Under the pieces are notes generated by a model. It saw nothing but the letters and a program-made list of their open reading frames with translations. It searched no databases and was not told where the DNA came from. Source: Acidobacteriota bacterium (GTDB lineage: Bacteria; Acidobacteriota; Terriglobia; Terriglobales; SCQP01). From it: DNA of 64,000 bases. Every line of letters begins with the position of its first letter. Within the stretch, counting starts at the first letter, position 1. The translations under genes were made by a program, and so were the position numbers. Positions 1-9,978 of this stretch are shown one piece after another. The stretch lies in contig DAHUYO010000003.1 in the NCBI GenBank assembly GCA_027315185.1, positions 38,694 through 102,693 on the forward strand, read 5' to 3'.

Positions 1-1128
1 GACATCACCATCGCCAAAACCGACCGCGAGATTTCGCAGGTCGCCTTTCGCGAACAGGTGGAATACACCGTCTCGCAGATCGAGAACATCTACTGGAGCG
101 TGGTCACCGCCAAGGACGCCGTCGCGGTCGCTCAAGGCACGCTGAACCTGGCCCAGACCATCCTGGAGCAGAACAAAAAGCAGGTGCAGATCGGTACGCT
201 GGCGCCCATTGCGGTCACCCAGGAAGAAGCCACCGTCGCCACGGACCAGCAAAGCCTGATCGTCGCCCAGACGAATTACGAGTACCAGCAGCTACTGTTG
301 CTGAACGCCGTCAGCAAGAATCTTCAAGACCCCCGGCTCAACAACCTGGACGTGGTGCCGCTGACGCGCATCTCCGTCTCCACGCATGAGCCGGTGCAGC
401 CCGTCCAGGACCTGATCCGCGAGGCTCTCGAATATCGTCCCGAGCTGGCCATCAGCCGCATGAACATCAGCAACCAGAAGCTCAGCTACAAGGCCATCCG
501 CAACGAACTCCTGCCCACCTTCGACCTGATCGGCACCTATGGCACCACGGGGCTGGCGGGCGTGCTGAACCCCGGCGCCACCTCGGGTCCGTTCGGCGCC
601 AGTCCCGGGGAGGTCGCCGGCTTCGTCGGCGGATATGGCACCGCCTTCAACCAGGTGTTCACCAACGCCTACCCCACGTACACCGTCGGCTTCGCGTTGC
701 AGATTCCCATCTTCAATCGCACCGGCCAGGCCGACGCCATCAGCGCCCAGCTGCAATTGCAGCAAAGCCGTTTGCAGCAGCAGCAGCAAACCAACGAGAT
801 CATCATTGAGGTCCGCAACGCCCAATACGCCCTCGAGCAGGACCGCGCCGCGGTTTTCGCGGCGCAAAAAGCCGTGACCTACCAGCAGCAAACGCTGGAC
901 GCCGCGCGCAAGGAATTCTCCCTCGGCGCCACCACCATCACCACCGTCATCACCGACCAAACCAACCTGGCGACCGCGCAGGGCAATCTGCTGACCGCGC
1001 TCGCCACCTACCAGGACGCGCGCGTCAATCTCGAACAGCTCACCGGCCGCACGCTCATCGCCAATCGCATCTCCATTCGCGACGCCGAAAACGGCCGCAT
1101 CACCCAGATGCCCCAGGCGCGCCCCTAG
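1..1128 (+). CDS. TolC-family outer membrane efflux protein, 5' truncated by window edge
   Basis: Frame is open from base 1 (DITIAKTDREISQVAFREQVEYTVSQIENIYWSVV...); TolC-like helical repeats, Gln-rich segment, ends ...NLEQLTGRTL. Confidence 0.85.
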   Translation, partial: DITIAKTDREISQVAFREQVEYTVSQIENIYWSVVTAKDAVAVAQGTLNLAQTILEQNKKQVQIGTLAPIAVTQEEATVATDQQSLIVAQTNYEYQQLLLLNAVSKNLQDPRLNNLDVVPLTRISVSTHEPVQPVQDLIREALEYRPELAISRMNISNQKLSYKAIRNELLPTFDLIGTYGTTGLAGVLNPGATSGPFGASPGEVAGFVGGYGTAFNQVFTNAYPTYTVGFALQIPIFNRTGQADAISAQLQLQQSRLQQQQQTNEIIIEVRNAQYALEQDRAAVFAAQKAVTYQQQTLDAARKEFSLGATTITTVITDQTNLATAQGNLLTALATYQDARVNLEQLTGRTLIANRISIRDAENGRITQMPQARP

Positions 1129-1318
1129 CGGCGCGCCGCCGGCCCTGCCGAACGGTCGGCTGGCGCCCGCCGCTAAACCTAACCGTGGCTGCAATCTCGG
1201 GCTACTCACTCCCGGCGGGGACGGGTCCAGGTGCGTCCCGGCCCTAATCGGGGTATCATCGTCCGATCTGTCCCGCAATTTTGTTCGCGGTTCTTTGCGT
1301 GGCGGCCACTGGGTAGTT

Positions 1319-3763
1319 ATGTTGCAGGATCTCCGCTTCGCCGCTCGCCTCATTCTCAAGCGACCCTGGCTGGCGGCTGCGATCGTGGTTTCGCTGGCCC
1401 TGGGCATCGGCGCCAACGCGGCGATTTTCACTTACGCCGACAGCCTGTTGCTGCGTCCCGCGCCGGGCGCCGATCCGGCGCGCTTGGTGGAATTTTACTC
1501 GCATGCGACTAGCCCCGGCGCCGCCTACGGCGGCTATATCCCGCTCAGTTATCCCAATTATCGGGACTTCGACCGAGAAAATCGCGTTTTCTCTTCCACC
1601 GCCCTGTACACCATTTATTACGCCCAGTGGAGGCCCCGGTCACAGTCGGATTCCCAGGCGCGGGCCCTGGATGGGGTGTTGTGCACGGCGCGGTATTTCT
1701 CCACCCTGGGACTTCAGCCCGCTCTCGGCCGCTTCTTCTCGCCGGCCGATGACGCGGGGAACGGCAAGCCGGTGGTGGTTTTGGGCTACCAGTTCTGGCG
1801 CACCCGTCTCGGCGGCCGCCCGACGGTGCTGGGCCAAGCCATCAACCTCAGCGGCCATCCCTACACGATCATCGGCGTCGCGCCCCGCGGTTTTTCCGGC
1901 CTGTGGGCCGGGTATCCGGCCAATTTCTTCCTGCCCATCACCGCCGCGCCGTTCGTCGGCCTGACGCATTTGTTGCAGCAGCGGAATCAATTCGCCAACT
2001 TCGCCATCGCCCGCCTCCAGCCGGGCGTGACCTTGGCGCAAGCCAATGCCGGCCTGCAAATCATCGCCCGTCATCTCGCGCGGGAGCACCCTCAGTCCGA
2101 CGTCCACTTGGGCGCCATCGTGACCCACCTGGGCAGCGTGCCCAAATTCTTCCGCGGACAGGTGGCCGCCAAAACCAAGTGGCTGGGCATCGTCGTCGCC
2201 CTGGTATTGCTGATTGGTATCGGCAACGCCGCCAATTTGCTGCTGGTGCAAGCCACGGCCCGCCGCCGCGAGATGGCCATTCGCGCCGCGCTCGGCGCCG
2301 GCCACGGCCGCTTGGTGCGGCAAACCTTGACGGAAAGCGTGCTGCTGGCGCTGCTGGCCGGCGGCGTCGGGCTGCTGCTGATCCGCTGGGTGCTGCCGCT
2401 GATGCCGCGCATCGAACCCTGGGCGCGCGTTCCCCTGCGCCCGGATGAGGCGGTGATCCTGTTCACCCTCGGGCTGTCGCTGCTGGTGGGCTTGATCTTC
2501 GGCCTGGTGCCCGCACTGCGCTCCGCCCGCGCCGGGCTGACGACGCCGTTGAAGGAAGGCTCAGCGGGGGCCGGCCAGTCCCGCTCCTGGCTGCGGCAAG
2601 GGCTGGTCATTGCCCAGGTGGCGTTGTGCTTGGTGGTGCTGGTAAGCGCCGGCCTCGGGCTGCGCGCCATGTGGCGGCTGGCGGACGTCAATCCTGGCTT
2701 CGATGCCGCCCACCTGCTCTATGTCAAGGACGGCCGCATTGATCCCGCCTCCCGCGGCCTGACCGGCGCCCCGGCCGCGGCGTGGATGGAGCAGCTGCGC
2801 CAAGCCGCGCTGCATACACCCGGCGTCGAAGCCGCCGCCTATATGCTTTGGCTGCCGCTGCAAGGATCGGTTTCGCAGCACTCCGTGCAAATTCCCGGCG
2901 TGGATGCGCCGCCCGGGCATCGCGGCTTCACCATTGACGACATGCCGGTGGGCCCGGACTTTTTCGCCGCCATTGGCCTGCATCTGTTGCGCGGCCGCGA
3001 CTTCACCCGCGCCGACCTCCAGCGGAAGGGCTGTTTGGTCGTGGTGGACCGGGCGTTTGCGCGCCGCTTCTGGCCGGGACAAGACCCGGTCGGCAAAACG
3101 TTCCGGATGCTGCGCGAGCATCCGTGCCGCGCCGTCGTGGTGGGCGAATCGCCGACGGGAAAATACCGTTCGCTGACCGAGGCGCCCCGCCCGTTCGTCT
3201 ATTACCTGGAGAACTTCACCGCCGCTCCCGCCGCGCTGATCATCCGCGCCGCGCATCCGGACGCCGAACTGCTGCCCGTGGTGCGCCGTCTTCGTCCCCT
3301 CGATCCGCGCGTGCAAAACACCAGCGCGCTGCAAACCGGCGAGCAGTTCATGTCCACCCCGTTGGGGCCGATGCGCGCCGCGGCCCGCGTGCTGACCGCC
3401 TTGGCGGTGCTGGCGCTGGTCTTGTCCATCTTCGGCCTGTACGCGGTCACGGCCTATTCGGTGAGCCAGCGCACGCGGGAATTCGGCGTGCGCCTGGCTC
3501 TCGGCGAAACGCCGCGGCGGCTGCTGATCCGCGTCGTCGGCCAGGGCGTGGCCCTGGCGGCGATCGGCGTCGTCATCGGGTTGGGCCTGGCGTTGGGCTT
3601 CCTCCGCCTGGCCAGCGCCGTGCTCTACGGCGTCCGCTCCGCCGATCCCCTTACCGGCTTCGCCATGGCCGCGCTGCTGATCGTGGTCGCCGCCCTGGCC
3701 AGCCTTTTGCCCGCTCGCCGCGCCGCCAGCACCAACCCGGTGCGCGCCCTGCGCGAGGAATAA
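1319..3763 (+). CDS. ABC transporter permease, ADOP/MacB-like (FtsX domains)
   Basis: MLQDLRFAARLILKRPWLAAAIVVSLALGIGANAAIFTYADSLLLRP N-terminus and ...LPARRAASTNPVRALREE C-terminus; internal ATG at 1319 preferred over 1295. Confidence 0.9.
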   Translation: MLQDLRFAARLILKRPWLAAAIVVSLALGIGANAAIFTYADSLLLRPAPGADPARLVEFYSHATSPGAAYGGYIPLSYPNYRDFDRENRVFSSTALYTIYYAQWRPRSQSDSQARALDGVLCTARYFSTLGLQPALGRFFSPADDAGNGKPVVVLGYQFWRTRLGGRPTVLGQAINLSGHPYTIIGVAPRGFSGLWAGYPANFFLPITAAPFVGLTHLLQQRNQFANFAIARLQPGVTLAQANAGLQIIARHLAREHPQSDVHLGAIVTHLGSVPKFFRGQVAAKTKWLGIVVALVLLIGIGNAANLLLVQATARRREMAIRAALGAGHGRLVRQTLTESVLLALLAGGVGLLLIRWVLPLMPRIEPWARVPLRPDEAVILFTLGLSLLVGLIFGLVPALRSARAGLTTPLKEGSAGAGQSRSWLRQGLVIAQVALCLVVLVSAGLGLRAMWRLADVNPGFDAAHLLYVKDGRIDPASRGLTGAPAAAWMEQLRQAALHTPGVEAAAYMLWLPLQGSVSQHSVQIPGVDAPPGHRGFTIDDMPVGPDFFAAIGLHLLRGRDFTRADLQRKGCLVVVDRAFARRFWPGQDPVGKTFRMLREHPCRAVVVGESPTGKYRSLTEAPRPFVYYLENFTAAPAALIIRAAHPDAELLPVVRRLRPLDPRVQNTSALQTGEQFMSTPLGPMRAAARVLTALAVLALVLSIFGLYAVTAYSVSQRTREFGVRLALGETPRRLLIRVVGQGVALAAIGVVIGLGLALGFLRLASAVLYGVRSADPLTGFAMAALLIVVAALASLLPARRAASTNPVRALREE

Positions 3764-3788
3764 CATCCCGCTCGCCCGCCGCCTTGCC

Positions 3789-4433
3789 ATGTGGTATTCG
3801 CCGCCTCCCTTCGAGGAAACCCGCCTGCCCGTTCTTCACGAGCTGATTCGCCGCCATCCCTTTGGCACGCTCGTGGTCCTGGCCGGTTCCGAACTCGCCG
3901 CCGTGCATATTCCTTTCCTGCTCCACCCCGGCCCCGGCGGCCTGGGCACGCTCCGCGGCCACGTCGCGCGGGCGAACCAGGTCTGGAAACATTGCGGCGG
4001 CAGCGCCGAGGCGCTGGCGATTTTTCAGGGCCCGGAGGCGTATATCACCCCTTCGTGGTATCCCGGCAAGCAGGCCGACGGCCGGGTTGTCCCCACCTGG
4101 AATTACGCGGTCGTGCATGTCCACGGATCGCCGCGCGCCATCACCGAACCGAGTTGGCTGCACGAACACGTCAGCCAATTGTCGGCGGCGCAGGAAGCGG
4201 GGCAGCCCAAACCCTGGCAAGTCTCGGATGCGCCGCCCGAGTACATCGCGCGCCTGATCCACGGCATTGTCGGCATCGAAATCCCGATCTCCAAAATCGA
4301 AGGGAAGTGGAAACTCAGCCAGAACCATAGCCGCGCCGATCAGCTGGCGGTCGCCGCCGGCCTGGAATCCGAGGGAACCGAAGACGCGCGCGCGATGGCG
4401 GAGTTGATGCGCCAGCGGATGAAGAATCCGTAG
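3789..4433 (+). CDS. PaiB-family FMN-binding negative transcriptional regulator
   Basis: MWYSPPPFEETRLPVLHELIRRHPFGTLVV...HIPFLL...GHVARANQVWK...ITPSWYPGKQADGRVVPTWNYAVVHVHG pattern typical of PaiB. Confidence 0.85.
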   Translation: MWYSPPPFEETRLPVLHELIRRHPFGTLVVLAGSELAAVHIPFLLHPGPGGLGTLRGHVARANQVWKHCGGSAEALAIFQGPEAYITPSWYPGKQADGRVVPTWNYAVVHVHGSPRAITEPSWLHEHVSQLSAAQEAGQPKPWQVSDAPPEYIARLIHGIVGIEIPISKIEGKWKLSQNHSRADQLAVAAGLESEGTEDARAMAELMRQRMKNP

Positions 4434-4623
4434 GTGGATTGCCCCTCCCCGATTCCCCCGGGGCCGCTTGCCCGCCGATTCGCTCCGCCGATGCAACGCC
4501 GTTTGCCGAAGGTTTTGCCATCGCGATTGGCAGCGCCCCAAGCGCCGGCGGCCATCCATTGCCGCCACTCGCGGCGCCGCGAGAGCCGCCCAGCTGTGGG
4601 TGGCAGAGGCGCCTCGCGCCCAG

Positions 4624-4641
4624 GTGTCCGCATGCGGACAC
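4624..4641. promoter_or_regulatory. 18-bp perfect palindrome, candidate operator upstream of ADOP permease
   Basis: GTGTCCGCATGCGGACAC is self-complementary, with an extra half-site GTGTCC at 4644-4649; about 150 bp upstream of the ORF starting at 4790. Confidence 0.4.
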
Positions 4642-4789
4642 TTGTGTCCCAGGACCGCACACCCCCGCGCCCGGCGCTCCGGCTAACTCCCTGCGATTGC
4701 GCCCGCGCCCGGTGCGGGCGAATGGCGCTCCGATTGCCTGATCCCTTGGCGTATCCTCACTTGCCGCGTGGTTGCTTCCGAGGTCGTTG

Positions 4790-7258
4790 ATGTTCTCGTC
4801 GCTCCTTTCCGATCTGCGCTTTGGCGTGCACTTGATGGCGCGCCGTCCGGTCATCGCCGCCGCCGCCATTCTCTCCCTCGCCTTGGGCATCGGCGCCAAT
4901 GTCACCATCTTCACCTTGGCCCGCGCCGCCGTGCTGCACACCCCCGCGGTACGCAACCCCAGCCGCCTCGCCGAGGTTTACACCTTGGATCACGAAGCCA
5001 ATGCTCCCCTGAACGGCTACCTTCCGCTCAGCTATCCCGACTACCGTGATTTTCGCGACCGCAACCGCGTCTTCACCGGCCTGCTCGCGTACTCGCCGCT
5101 GGGAAAAGCCACGTGGAAGCCAGCGCACGGGGCGGCGCGGCCGGTGACGGAGCAACTCGTCAGCGGCAACTACTTTCAGGTCCTGGGTGTTCGCCCCATT
5201 CTCGGCCGCGCATTTGTGGCCAGCGAAATCCGCCCTGGCGGAAGGCAGGCGGTTGTTGTTTCGCATCATTTCTGGCGCCGGCAATTGGCCGGCGCCGGCG
5301 TCATCGGCCGCCCGTTGGACTTGGACGGCCAAGCGTTCACCGTCGTCGGCGTCGCCCCGCCGGGCTTTGGAGGCTTGTTCTCCGGGCTCAATCCGGATTG
5401 CTGGGCGCCGGTCGCCAACTCCGGCCGGTTGAGCGGTTTTGGCGACGCCAGCAGCGGCCAGCTCGGCCACCGCGGCAACCGCAGCTATTTCGCCGTCGGC
5501 CGGCTGAAGCCCGGCGTCACCTTGGCCGCCGCCTCCGCCAACCTGGAAATCATCGCCAAGCAGCTCGACGCCGCCTATCCGCTCACCGACCGCAAAGCAT
5601 TCGGCGGCGTCGCCGTTCCGCTGGGCTCCATCCCCAAGCCCTTCCGCGGCGCGGCGCTGGGCATGGTGGGGCTGCTGATGGCCGTCGTCGCTCTGGTATT
5701 GTTAATCGCTTGCGCCAACGCCGCCAATATTCTGCTGGCCCAGGCGACCAGCCGCCGCCGGGAGATGGCGGTGCGCAGCGCCCTCGGCGCCAGCCGCGGC
5801 CGCCTGATCCGCCAGGTGCTGGCCGAGAGCTTGGTGCTTTCGCTCGCCGCCGGCGTGCTCGGAGTTCTCTTCGCGGTCTGGGCCGCGCCCTTGCTGCTGC
5901 GCCTCCGTCCGCCGGGAATGCCCGTGGCTTTCACCGCGCGGCCCGACGCCGCCGTATTGCTGTTTGCCTTCGTGCTGGCCGTGGCCACCGGCATCATCTT
6001 CGGCCTGGCGCCGGCGCTGCGCGCGGGCGGCGGCGCGCTGGCCGGCCGGATGCAAACCGGCGGCGCGCGCGCCGGCGCCGGGCGCTCCCACCTGCGCAAC
6101 GTCCTGGTCATCGGCCAAGTCGCGGTCTGCCTGCTGGTGCTGGTCGGCGCCGGGTTGTGCCTGCGCAGTCTGGCCAATGCCAACGCCGTCAATCCGGGCT
6201 TCGACGCCGCCCACCTGCTGATGGCGGAGAACGTGGATCCGCAGGCGCTGGGCTACCACGGCGCCGCCGCCCGCGCCTTCCTGCACCGCTTCGAACAAAC
6301 CGCGCGGCATACGCCCGGCGTCACCTCCGCCGGCTGGGTGGGCACCCCGCCGTTGTACAGCATGGAAAGCGATACCGGTTTCAATTTGCCGGGCGTGGCG
6401 CCGCCGCCCGGCCACACGCATTACCAGGTGCAGACCACGCTCGTGACTCCCGGCTACTTCGCCGCCATGGGTACGCCCATCCTGCGCGGCCGCGCCTTTG
6501 ACCGCGCCGACCTGGCCCACGCCGCCGGGGTCGTGATCGTGAATGCGGCCTTCGCCCGGCGCTTCTGGCCGGGACAAAACCCGCTCGGCAAGCAGATCAC
6601 GCTGTATAACGGCGCGAAACCTTCCCCGGCGGAGGTGGTTGGCGAAGTCCCGACCGGCAAATACCGCTCCTTGCGGGAAGCGCCGCGGCCATTCCTCTTC
6701 CAGCTGCATGATCTCGGCCACGCCGCATTCCTGGCCCTGCATACCGCCGGCAGCCCGCTGGCGGTCTACGCCGCGGTGGAACGGCGGCTGGAGGCGGTGG
6801 ACCCCAATTTTTCCTCCAGCGATCTGGAAACCGGGGCGCAGTACCTCACTTTGCCGCTGTTCACCGCCCGGCTGGCCGCCATTCTGCTGACGGTGTTTGG
6901 GGTGCTCGCCCTCCTGCTGGCGGTGCTCGGCCTCTACGGCGTGATGGCCTATGCCGTCAGCCAGCGCGCCCGGGAATTCGGCGTGCGCTTGGCGCTCGGC
7001 GCCAACCCGGGCAAATTGGCGCGCATGGTCATCGGCCAAGGCCTGCGCACCGCCCTCTTGGGCATCCTGATCGGCGCCGGTTTGACCCTGTTGGCGGCCC
7101 AAGGCCTGACGGCGCTGCTGTTCCGGGTCAGCGCGGCCGATCCCGCGACCTACGTTGCCGTCGCCGCCTTGCTCGCCGCGGTCTCCGCCTTGGCCTGTTA
7201 CCTGCCCGCTCGCCGCGCCGCCCTGGTGGATCCGGCGGTGACGCTGCGGGAGGAATAG
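4790..7258 (+). CDS. ABC transporter permease, ADOP/MacB-like
   Basis: MFSSLLSDLRFGVHLMARRPVIAAAAILSLALGIGANVTIFTLARAAVL; ...LPARRAALVDPAVTLREE. Confidence 0.9.
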   Translation: MFSSLLSDLRFGVHLMARRPVIAAAAILSLALGIGANVTIFTLARAAVLHTPAVRNPSRLAEVYTLDHEANAPLNGYLPLSYPDYRDFRDRNRVFTGLLAYSPLGKATWKPAHGAARPVTEQLVSGNYFQVLGVRPILGRAFVASEIRPGGRQAVVVSHHFWRRQLAGAGVIGRPLDLDGQAFTVVGVAPPGFGGLFSGLNPDCWAPVANSGRLSGFGDASSGQLGHRGNRSYFAVGRLKPGVTLAAASANLEIIAKQLDAAYPLTDRKAFGGVAVPLGSIPKPFRGAALGMVGLLMAVVALVLLIACANAANILLAQATSRRREMAVRSALGASRGRLIRQVLAESLVLSLAAGVLGVLFAVWAAPLLLRLRPPGMPVAFTARPDAAVLLFAFVLAVATGIIFGLAPALRAGGGALAGRMQTGGARAGAGRSHLRNVLVIGQVAVCLLVLVGAGLCLRSLANANAVNPGFDAAHLLMAENVDPQALGYHGAAARAFLHRFEQTARHTPGVTSAGWVGTPPLYSMESDTGFNLPGVAPPPGHTHYQVQTTLVTPGYFAAMGTPILRGRAFDRADLAHAAGVVIVNAAFARRFWPGQNPLGKQITLYNGAKPSPAEVVGEVPTGKYRSLREAPRPFLFQLHDLGHAAFLALHTAGSPLAVYAAVERRLEAVDPNFSSSDLETGAQYLTLPLFTARLAAILLTVFGVLALLLAVLGLYGVMAYAVSQRAREFGVRLALGANPGKLARMVIGQGLRTALLGILIGAGLTLLAAQGLTALLFRVSAADPATYVAVAALLAAVSALACYLPARRAALVDPAVTLREE

Positions 7259-7305
7259 CCGCCGCTCGCACGGCCGCGCCCTCTCCATCTCCTTAACCGC
7301 CCGCC

Positions 7306-9741
7306 ATGCCCGCCCTGCTCTCCGATCTCCGTTCCTCGCTGCGGCAAATTCGCCGCGCCCCCGCCTTCGCCGCCGCCGTCATCGCCACCTTGGCCTTGGG
7401 CATCGGCGCCAACACCGCCATCTTCAGCGTGGTCAGCGCGGTCCTGCTGGCGCCGCTGCCGTTTCGCAATCCCGGTCGTTTGGTCGCGTTGCCCGGCTAT
7501 TACTCCTACCTGAACTATCGGGATCTGCGTACCCGCGTCGGCGCCTTCTCCGGCCTGGCGGCTTACAGCAATCAATCCATGTCCCTCACCGGCGCGCATC
7601 GCCGCCCGCGGCAGGTGCGCGCCGTGGTCACCGCCGGTGCGCTGTTCCGCGTGCTGGGCGTCCGCCCCGCCCGGGGCCGCGGCTTCCGCCTCACCGACGA
7701 CCAGTCCGGCGCCGTCGGCGGCGCCAATGCCGCCGTGCTCAGCCATCGCCTGTGGGTGCGGGCTTTCGGCGCCACGGCTTCCGTCCTCGGCCGCCGCATA
7801 TTGCTCAACGGCCGCGCGTATCAGGTGGTGGGCGTCATGCCCGCCGGCTTTCAGTTTCCGCTGGGCCAGCACACCGGTCTTTGGACCACCGTCGGCCCGC
7901 TGCAAGCCGCCACCCCGCCGCCGCCGATCACCGCCGAGCGCGGAACGGGGTTTCTGTCCGCTGTCGGCCGCCTGCGGCCCGGCGTCACGCTGGCCGGCGC
8001 GCAGGCGCAGGTGACCGCCGTCGCGCATGTCCTGGCGCGGCGCTATCCGAATGACGACGCGCATTTCGCGCCGCGCCTCGTCTCCCTGCGCGGCAGCGTC
8101 GAGGGCCGCGTCCGCGGCTTGATCTGGCTGTTGTTCGGCGCCGTCGGCTTGGTCTTGCTGATCGCCTGCGTCAATGTGGCCAATCTGCTGCTGGCCCGCG
8201 GCCTCGGCCGCCGCCGGGAAATGTCCGTCCGCGCCGCGCTCGGCGCCGGCCGCGGCGCGCTGACCCGCCTGCTGCTGGCGGAAAGCGCCGTCTTCGGCGC
8301 CGCCGGCGGCGCCCTGGGCCTGCTGCTGGCCGCCTGGCTGACCGCCGGGCTGCTGCGCCTGGCTCCGGGAGATGTCCCGCGCCTGGCCCAGGCCGGCATT
8401 CGCTGGCCGGTCATGCTGTTTGCCCTGGGCTCGGGGCTGGGCGCGGGATTGCTGTTTGGTTGGCTGCCCGCCGCCGGGCTGTCCCGCGCCGACCTGCGGC
8501 TGGCGCTGAACGAAGGCGGCCGCGCCGGCAGTGAAAGCCGCCGCCAGCGCCGCTGGCGCGGCGTTTTGGTCGCCGCCGAGATCAGCCTGGCGCTGGCCCT
8601 CTCGGCTTCGGCGGGCTTGCTGCTGCGCAGCTTCGCGCGGCTGGAATCGGTCGCGCCCGGCTTTGCTCCCCGCCATCTGCTCACCGCCGCCGTCAACCTG
8701 CCGGATACCCGCTACGCTCCCGCCCAGCGCGCCGCGTTCGCCCGCCGCCTGACCGCGGACCTCGCCGCCCAACGCGGCATTCGCAGCGCCGCCGTCGGGC
8801 TTATCCTCCCCTTTTCGGGCTTCAACTTCTTGGTGCACTTCAATTGGCCGGCGCGCCCGGTCGCGGCGCCGGACCAGCCCGCCGCCCCGTTCAACATCGT
8901 GACGCCCGGCTATTTCCGCACCTTGGGCGTTCGCCCCATCCGCGGCCGCGCCTTCACCGCCGCCGACACCGCATCGTCTCCCCCGGTGATGCTGGTCAAC
9001 CAAGCCTTCGCCCGCAAATATTTTCCCGGCGAAAATCCCGTCGGGCGTTTGCTGGCGCCGGGGCTTTCCATGTCCGCCCATCCGACGCTGCAAACCATGA
9101 CCCGGCAAATCGTCGGCCTCGTCCCCGATTTGCATCAATCGTCCCTGCGCCAGCCGGCGCCGCCGATGATCTTTGTCCCGGAGGCGCAGTTCTCCGGTTT
9201 CGGCGAGCTCGGCATCTTGATCCGCACCCAGGGGGCTGCCGCCGCCGCTGCGGGAGCCCTGCGCGCCGCCGTCGCTCGCCTCGATCCCACTTTGCCGGTC
9301 TACGCCATCCGCCCCATGCGATCCCTGGTCGCCGGCTCCATGGCGCGGCTGCGCTTCGCCCTGGGGCTGATCGCCGTCTTCGCCGCCTTGGCCCTGCTAT
9401 TGGCCGCCGTCGGCCTTTACGCCCTGATGGCGCAGTTGGCGGCGCAGCGGCGCCGCGAAGTCGGTATTCGCCTCGCCTTGGGCGCGCCCCGCGGCGAGGT
9501 CTTGCGGCGCATCGTTGGCCAAGGCATGGCGCTGGCGCTGGCCGGCGCCGCAGCGGGCCTGGTGTTCAGTTGGGCGGCGGCGCGCTCGTTGGGATCGTTG
9601 CTCTTCGGCGTTTCCGCCACGGACTGGACGACCTTCGCGGCCGCGGCCGTGCTGCTGCTGGTGGTGGCGCTGGCGGCTTGTTACCTGCCCGCCCGCCGCG
9701 CCGCCCGGGTGGATCCGGCGGTGACGCTGCGGGAGGAATAG
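7306..9741 (+). CDS. ABC transporter permease, ADOP/MacB-like
   Basis: MPALLSDLRSSLRQIRRAPAFAAAVIATLALGIGANTAIFSVVSAVLL; ...LPARRAARVDPAVTLREE. Confidence 0.9.
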   Translation: MPALLSDLRSSLRQIRRAPAFAAAVIATLALGIGANTAIFSVVSAVLLAPLPFRNPGRLVALPGYYSYLNYRDLRTRVGAFSGLAAYSNQSMSLTGAHRRPRQVRAVVTAGALFRVLGVRPARGRGFRLTDDQSGAVGGANAAVLSHRLWVRAFGATASVLGRRILLNGRAYQVVGVMPAGFQFPLGQHTGLWTTVGPLQAATPPPPITAERGTGFLSAVGRLRPGVTLAGAQAQVTAVAHVLARRYPNDDAHFAPRLVSLRGSVEGRVRGLIWLLFGAVGLVLLIACVNVANLLLARGLGRRREMSVRAALGAGRGALTRLLLAESAVFGAAGGALGLLLAAWLTAGLLRLAPGDVPRLAQAGIRWPVMLFALGSGLGAGLLFGWLPAAGLSRADLRLALNEGGRAGSESRRQRRWRGVLVAAEISLALALSASAGLLLRSFARLESVAPGFAPRHLLTAAVNLPDTRYAPAQRAAFARRLTADLAAQRGIRSAAVGLILPFSGFNFLVHFNWPARPVAAPDQPAAPFNIVTPGYFRTLGVRPIRGRAFTAADTASSPPVMLVNQAFARKYFPGENPVGRLLAPGLSMSAHPTLQTMTRQIVGLVPDLHQSSLRQPAPPMIFVPEAQFSGFGELGILIRTQGAAAAAAGALRAAVARLDPTLPVYAIRPMRSLVAGSMARLRFALGLIAVFAALALLLAAVGLYALMAQLAAQRRREVGIRLALGAPRGEVLRRIVGQGMALALAGAAAGLVFSWAAARSLGSLLFGVSATDWTTFAAAAVLLLVVALAACYLPARRAARVDPAVTLREE

Positions 9742-9978
9742 CCGCCGCTCGCGGGAGTGCCGGCATCCCGCGGCGACGCCTCTCCCCGGCCATTCTTGCC
9801 GCTCGCGTGGGCCGAGCGTTTTGCCCGGAAGCCAAAGTGGCCGTGGGAAAGCCGCGAAATCCCCAGCGCGCCCATGGCGCGAGGAAGGGCGCCGCCGCCG
9901 GCGTGAGCAAGAGAAGCGGCGTGGCCCCCAGCGGTGCGTAAGCGAGGCCGAGCCCCGCGCAATCACTAGAATGGCCGT

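Noticed and set aside
292-1431. Long minus-strand ORF (379 aa) opposite the TolC-like and permease genes; similar long antisense ORFs at 5702-7288, 7198-9138, 18051-20468, 21749-23416, 24919-27411, 27699-29510, 44533-46536
   Set aside because: High-GC shadow ORFs antisense to clearly recognisable genes; Arg/Gly/Ala-rich low-complexity translations with no family motifs.
4755-4780. Sigma-54 promoter (TTGGCGTATCCTCACTTGCC) after the 18-bp palindrome
   Set aside because: GG-to-GC spacing is about 3 nt longer than the strict -24/-12 spacing.
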